16,693 bases of DNA from JBOHDX01 sp050700835 (GTDB lineage Bacteria; Actinomycetota; Actinomycetes; Propionibacteriales; Nocardioidaceae), in the NCBI GenBank assembly GCA_050700835.1, contig JBOHDX010000040.1, positions 1-16,693 of the forward strand, written 5' to 3'. Below are positions 13,660 through 16,693 of the stretch, piece after piece. Both the position numbers and the translations under genes were made by a program. The first letter of the stretch is position 1. The number at the start of each line of letters is the position of its first letter. The notes under the pieces are model-generated. The model searched no databases. It saw only the letters and a program-made list of their open reading frames with translations, and had not been told where the DNA came from.

Positions 13660-14231
13660 GTAACCTGCTCGCGGGAGCAGCCGCCCTCGTCGGGACCGGT
13701 GCCGCCGGCTACGTCGGCCTGGTGACCGGTAGGCTCAGCCTCGACCTCGGGGTAGGAAGGCGAACCCGTCCTCTCGGCCCGCTGGTGGTCGACATCGCCG
13801 CACCCCGCGAGGTCGTCTATGCCGCCGCCACCGCCCCGTACGCCGAGCGTCGGCCACGCGCCATGGCTGAGAAGGTGCAGATCCTCGAGCGGGGGGACGG
13901 GATGGTGCTCGCGGCCCACCGCACCCCTGTCGGCGGTGGGCTGGTCGCGGTGACCGTCGAGACGGTCACCTTCACCCCGCCCGAACGCATCGACTTCCGG
14001 CTGGTGCGCGGCCCGGTGCCCTACGTCGCGGAGACCTTCGAGCTCGAGGAGACAGCGAGCGGGACCCGGCTCAACTACACCGGCGAGCTCGGCACAGACC
14101 TGGGCGCGCTCGGACAGCGGTGGGGCGATGTCGTAGGGCGCAGCTGGGTCGCAACCGTGCGCCGGTCCCTCGAGACCATCCGGGCGGAGAGCGAACGCCG
14201 ATCCGCAGGCAAGCCGACGCCGCGCCCATGA
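13650..14231 (+). CDS. SRPBCC (START/Bet v1-like) protein with N-terminal membrane anchor
   Basis: A 193-residue protein. Residues 5-28 (NLLAGAAALVGTGAAGYVGL) form a hydrophobic segment without a clear cleavage site, probably a membrane anchor. From about residue 45 it is an SRPBCC helix-grip fold: LVVDIAAPREVVYAAATAPY (the usual start of the lipid-binding pocket), VAVTVETVTFTPPERIDFRL, and TRLNYTGELGTDLGALGQRW leading to a long C-terminal helix. These folds bind lipids and other hydrophobic ligands. A membrane-tethered lipid carrier or cyclase-like partner for the operon is a reasonable inference. The start at 13650 lies inside the methyltransferase 3' end, with GGAGAAG just upstream. Confidence 0.75.
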   Translation: MRLSNLLAGAAALVGTGAAGYVGLVTGRLSLDLGVGRRTRPLGPLVVDIAAPREVVYAAATAPYAERRPRAMAEKVQILERGDGMVLAAHRTPVGGGLVAVTVETVTFTPPERIDFRLVRGPVPYVAETFELEETASGTRLNYTGELGTDLGALGQRWGDVVGRSWVATVRRSLETIRAESERRSAGKPTPRP

Positions 14232-14241
14232 GCTGCGCCTC

Positions 14242-14931
14242 GTGCTGAGACGCGGCCGGCGCGACGGTGCGGGTTCGAGCCGCGCGGCCACCAACGCCCT
14301 GCTTCACGACCTCGCCGCTGGATGTTGGCGCCCGGCCGCGTGGGCGAAGTTCCTCGTTGCGGCGGCCCGACGCTCGGTCGACCAGGCCCGTGTGCATCCA
14401 CGCGCCTTGGCCGAGGTGACCGCGCTTCACGGCCTGCTCTTTGCCGTGGCCCCGCCGTCGGGTCGGCGCTGGATCTCGAGCAGCTGGCTGCTAGCGAGCA
14501 CGCACCTCGGCCTGCTCGAGGATCGCTCCCACCTCGTCCCCGCCGACCTCCTCACCCTGGCCCGCGGCAACCTCCCCGCCGTCGTCGGCGCTCGGCACCC
14601 ATGGGTGGCGAGCCTCGCGATGGCCACCGACTTCGTCGACGGGAAGCTCGCCAGGGGCACCGGCACGACCACGCCGTTCGGCGCCTACGCCGACGTGTTC
14701 GCCGACGCGTCGTTCTGGATCTGGTTCACCACCGACCGTGAGGATGGCCGCTGGGTCAGGGTCACAGCCGCCGCGACCTGGCTGCTGCCGGTCGCTGCGG
14801 TGACGGCGCTCAGTGTCGGGAGGGGCAGGATGGTCGACGCCCCGCGCCCGCGCTGGGTTCGACCCGCGGCCACTCTGCAGGTACTTCTTACCGGCCGCGC
14901 ACTGTGGCGAGCACAGCGGCGGCGCACCTGA
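14242..14931 (+). CDS. CDP-alcohol phosphatidyltransferase family protein
   Basis: A 229-residue integral membrane enzyme. The catalytic signature D-x2-D-G-x2-A-R-x8-G-x3-D-x3-D is complete: DFVDGKLARG, eight residues from that Arg to GAYADVFAD. LLTLARGNLPA before it matches the usual LTLARxxLP entry helix. This family transfers a phosphate alcohol from a CDP-alcohol (for example CDP-diacylglycerol) in phospholipid synthesis; all four aspartates are present, so activity is likely. The N-terminal 90 residues form an unusual Ala-rich extension with few clear membrane helices. The start is GTG 14242, 10 nt after the SRPBCC stop; no ATG is in frame upstream. Its place as last gene strengthens the idea that the operon builds or remodels a membrane lipid. 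Confidence 0.8.
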   Translation: MLRRGRRDGAGSSRAATNALLHDLAAGCWRPAAWAKFLVAAARRSVDQARVHPRALAEVTALHGLLFAVAPPSGRRWISSSWLLASTHLGLLEDRSHLVPADLLTLARGNLPAVVGARHPWVASLAMATDFVDGKLARGTGTTTPFGAYADVFADASFWIWFTTDREDGRWVRVTAAATWLLPVAAVTALSVGRGRMVDAPRPRWVRPAATLQVLLTGRALWRAQRRRT

Positions 14932-14941
14932 CGGTGCCGCC
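14918..14941 (+). terminator. Possible terminator hairpin at the end of the lipid operon
   Basis: GGCGGC-gc-ACC (14918-14928) pairs with GGTGCCGCC (14933-14941) around a 4-nt loop, with a 2-nt bulge. It spans the stop codon at 14929-14931. Weak evidence. No gene is visible from 14932 to 15144. Confidence 0.3.
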
Positions 14942-15034
14942 CGAATGAAGCGCCACGTGTCCGCTCGAGTTGGCTTCGCGGGGCGCGCGTGGCCACCGAA
15001 CGCGCTCACCCGTCGTCGGAGATTCCCGTCCCTG

Positions 15035-15050
15035 TGTAAGCGCGCTCACC
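15035..15050 (+). promoter_or_regulatory. Crp/Fnr-type site upstream of the Met-rich membrane gene
   Basis: TGTAA-GCGCGC-TCACC, the best of the three sites. A -10-like hexamer AAGCAT (15072-15077) begins at the same 29.5-bp offset from the centre as at the other two sites, giving a start near 15084 and a leader of about 60 nt with AAGGAGA before ATG 15145. Confidence 0.65.
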
Positions 15051-15144
15051 GACCGCGACTCGGCACCGCGGAAGCATTCAGCATGTCAGCCACGAAATCG
15101 ATCAAACGGATCCGACCTCGTCCAGTACGAACAAGGAGATCCTC

Positions 15145-15741
15145 ATGACCCGCACGACCACGCCCAGCAGTGTCGGGCACAGCAGTCTTGGTCGGGCTGT
15201 CCTCATCGGAGCCGTCGCCGGGGTGATCGCCTCAATGGTGATGGCGATGTGCGCGATGATGGCCGCCTACGCCAAGGACACGGGCTTCTTCACCCCGATG
15301 TACCACATCGCCTCCCTGGTCACGAACGACTCGAACATGATGAAGTCGATGAAGGCCGACCAGATGAACGGCGACGCCTTCACGTTCCTGTTCGGTCCCG
15401 CCATCCTCGGCGCGATGATCCACATGATGACCGGCGCGATGTATGGCGCCGTGTTCGGCGTGATCGCCTCCCGGCTGCGTCTGGGACTGGCCGCGCTGGC
15501 CGGCGTCGGGATGGTGTACGGGTTCCTCGTCTTCGTGGTGAGCGCCTACATCGGTCTGCCGCTGGCAGCGGCGGTCTTCAACAGCGGCGACCCGATCAAG
15601 AACATGGCCGAGATGGCGGGCTGGGGCACGTTCGTCATCGAGCACCTGATGTACGGCGTGGCCCTGGGCGCACTCACCGCCGTCGGACTCGCCCGGTCCT
15701 CGTCCTCGGTGCCGGCCCGGGCCGTCGCAGCACAGCACTGA
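15145..15741 (+). CDS. Methionine-rich four-helix membrane protein
   Basis: A 198-residue protein with predicted membrane segments at about residues 18-42, 85-110, 112-136 and 160-184. It is unusually rich in Met (19 of 198), clustered at membrane ends and loops: ASMVMAMCAMMAAY, SNMMKSMKADQM, GAMIHMMTGAM and NMAEM, with His at MYH, MIHMM and EHLM. The clusters suggest soft-metal (copper-like) binding or a metal pathway, but I recognise no named family and no reaction. AAGGAGA lies 7 nt before ATG 15145, so the start is secure. It has its own Crp/Fnr site upstream and sits 5' of the Crp/Fnr gene, separated by 181 bp with a hairpin at 15759-15789; read-through into the regulator is possible. 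Confidence 0.7.
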   Translation: MTRTTTPSSVGHSSLGRAVLIGAVAGVIASMVMAMCAMMAAYAKDTGFFTPMYHIASLVTNDSNMMKSMKADQMNGDAFTFLFGPAILGAMIHMMTGAMYGAVFGVIASRLRLGLAALAGVGMVYGFLVFVVSAYIGLPLAAAVFNSGDPIKNMAEMAGWGTFVIEHLMYGVALGALTAVGLARSSSSVPARAVAAQH

Positions 15742-15758
15742 GTCCACCGCCGAGAGCA

Positions 15759-15789
15759 GGTCGGGTGGCAAGTCAGCAGCTACCCGACC
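15759..15789 (+). terminator. Hairpin between membrane gene and Crp/Fnr gene
   Basis: GGTCGGGT (15759-15766) and ACCCGACC (15782-15789) form an 8-bp perfect stem with a 15-nt loop, 18 bp after the stop at 15741. Partial terminator or attenuator; no U-run. Confidence 0.4.
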
Positions 15790-15922
15790 CGACATCATGA
15801 GCCCGCTGATCGAGAAGGCTGAGACGATGGGAACCGAACCGCACAGTTGCCTGACCGTCACCGACCCCGAGGATCTCGCCGGAGGCGCCCGCCCCTGGTC
15901 CCCGGGACGCAGAGAGGAAGAC

Positions 15923-16585
15923 GTGGACATCGAGCGCGCCCGATCTGCCCCCGACAAGCTGTGGTGCATGGCCGAGGTCGACATCTTCTGCGACCTCGAC
16001 GCCGCCGAGATGGACGCGATGGCGCAGGCAGCGCCGATGAAGGCCTTCGCCTTCGGTGATCTCGTCTACACGCCGCACCAGCCGCTGGAGACGCTCTTCA
16101 TCCTCAAGAAGGGCCGGATCCGGATCTTCCGGGTCTCCCCCGACGGCCGCGCCCTGACGACTGCGATCATCGATCCCGGCACGATCTTCGGTGAGATGGT
16201 GATCGTCGGCCAGCAGATGCACGACAGCTTCGCCGAGGCCCTCGACGACGTCGTCGTCTGCGTGATGACCAAGACCGACGTACGGCGGCTGCTCCTCGGC
16301 GACCCAAGGATCTCGGCACGGATCTCCGAGACCCTCGGCCGCCGCATCGGAGAGCTGGAGCAGAAGTTCTCCGACGCGGTGTTCAAGTCCGTGCCCGAGC
16401 GGATCGCCGGCGCCCTGGTCACCCTGGCAGCCGCCTCCTCCGGGCGCCCCATCGGTCGCGGTGTCCAGGTCAAGCTCACCCACGAGCAGCTCGCCGCGCT
16501 GGCCGCGACCTCGCGCGAGACCACCACCAAGATCCTTGGCGAGCTCGCCGACCAGAAGCTCATCACCCTAGTGCCGCGTTTCTGA
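15923..16585 (+). CDS. Crp/Fnr-family transcriptional regulator, 3' end cut by IS630
   Basis: A Crp/Fnr regulator of 220 residues. The cyclic-nucleotide-binding fold shows ETLFILKKGRIRIFRVSPDG, ALTTAIIDPGTIFGEM and a long dimer helix; the C-terminal HTH is LTHEQLAALAATSRETTTKI. N-terminal cysteines (WCMAE, IFCDL) are not the four-Cys Fnr pattern, so an Fe-S sensor is not proved. GTG 15923 is preferred because GAGAGG stands 5 nt upstream and the length is usual; the frame is open from ATG 15797 and ATG 15827, which would add 42 or 32 residues. After ELADQKLIT the protein ends abruptly as LVPRF, where relatives continue with about 15-25 residues of wing (typically RxxRGRIxxLD). The change coincides with the IS630 end, so the DNA-binding wing is lost or altered. 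It is the likely former binder of the three sites to the left. Confidence 0.8.
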   Translation: MDIERARSAPDKLWCMAEVDIFCDLDAAEMDAMAQAAPMKAFAFGDLVYTPHQPLETLFILKKGRIRIFRVSPDGRALTTAIIDPGTIFGEMVIVGQQMHDSFAEALDDVVVCVMTKTDVRRLLLGDPRISARISETLGRRIGELEQKFSDAVFKSVPERIAGALVTLAAASSGRPIGRGVQVKLTHEQLAALAATSRETTTKILGELADQKLITLVPRF

Positions 16586-16693
16586 AGTTTGTGGACGGTT
16601 GGCTTTCTTGAGGATCTCTTCTGCGGTCTTGGTCCAGACGAAGGGGTGGGCTCGGTCGTTCCAGCCGTCGATGAAGGCGCGGATCTTGGCGTT
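16568..16693 (-). CDS. IS630-family transposase, C-terminal end, cut by window edge
   Basis: The minus strand reads IRAFIDGWNDRAHPFVWTKT, then AEEILKKANRPQTSETRH and a TAG at 16568-16570. The block FIDGWNxRxHPFxWTKTAxxILxKANR is the characteristic C-terminus of actinobacterial IS630-family transposases (DDE superfamily). Only the last 41 codons are in the window. The stop lies within the last codons of the Crp/Fnr gene, so the two open frames overlap by 18 bp tail to tail. Confidence 0.88.
   Translation of the reverse strand, partial: NAKIRAFIDGWNDRAHPFVWTKTAEEILKKANRPQTSETRH
16569..16693. mobile_element. End of an IS630-family insertion sequence
   Basis: The element enters from the right edge. 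IS630 elements insert at TA; the TA at 16569-16570, exactly where Crp/Fnr similarity ends, is the likely junction. Its terminal inverted repeat and other end are outside the window. Confidence 0.65.

Overview
The window is high-GC DNA from an actinobacterium. Supporting signs are strong G/C bias at third codon positions, ATGA-type overlaps between genes, apparently leaderless promoters, a mycoredoxin-like glutaredoxin and several Actinomycetota-typical families (DUF427, DUF2249, DUF1905). A Nocardioidaceae-like source is my guess and cannot be proved from this sequence. It reads as an accessory, partly decaying region: an IS630-family element enters from the right edge, one gene is a clear deletion remnant, and four genes or gene pairs are broken or truncated.

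Layout. 1-389 holds a possible 5' end of a DUF222/HNH-type gene and a 15-bp tandem repeat, otherwise nothing. 390-677 is a DUF1905 protein. 704-1145 (-) is a DinB-family pseudogene with two internal deletions. 1322-2869 is a CrtI/PYROXD2-like FAD oxidoreductase. 2870-3923 (-) is an operon of a small protein, a sigma-70 factor and a cut-off anti-sigma factor. 4058-4748 is a frameshifted exported helical protein. 4809-5800 (-) is a SufR-like HTH regulator with a 7Fe ferredoxin, divergent from a DUF2249-cupin gene (5857-6447) across a 10-bp inverted-repeat operator. 6448-6977 contains only a gene remnant and a short palindrome. 6978-7520 is an AhpD/carboxymuconolactone decarboxylase-like protein, sharing a strong bidirectional terminator with a haloacid dehalogenase (7593-8288, -).

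8424-10820 is a tight three-gene operon: DUF427 protein, frameshifted FAD/NAD disulfide reductase, and a glutaredoxin fused to a four-helix membrane domain. A MerT-like membrane protein (10840-11211, -) lies convergent to it. 11294-14931 is a four-gene operon: a Tes/MJ0619-like radical SAM enzyme, a methyltransferase, an SRPBCC protein and a CDP-alcohol phosphatidyltransferase. I read this as a lipid-modifying pathway and consider it the most interesting biology here. 15145-15741 is a methionine-rich four-helix membrane protein and 15923-16585 a Crp/Fnr regulator whose 3' end is cut by the IS630 element.

The regulator ties the right half together. Three Crp/Fnr-type sites lie upstream of the DUF427 operon, the radical SAM operon and the Met-rich membrane gene. 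In each case a -10-like NANNNT hexamer begins at the same distance from the site centre (29.5 bp), as expected for class II activation. With an Fe-S type regulator, a ferredoxin, a DUF2249 protein and redox proteins, the region looks like a redox, oxygen or NO response locus; that reading is inference.
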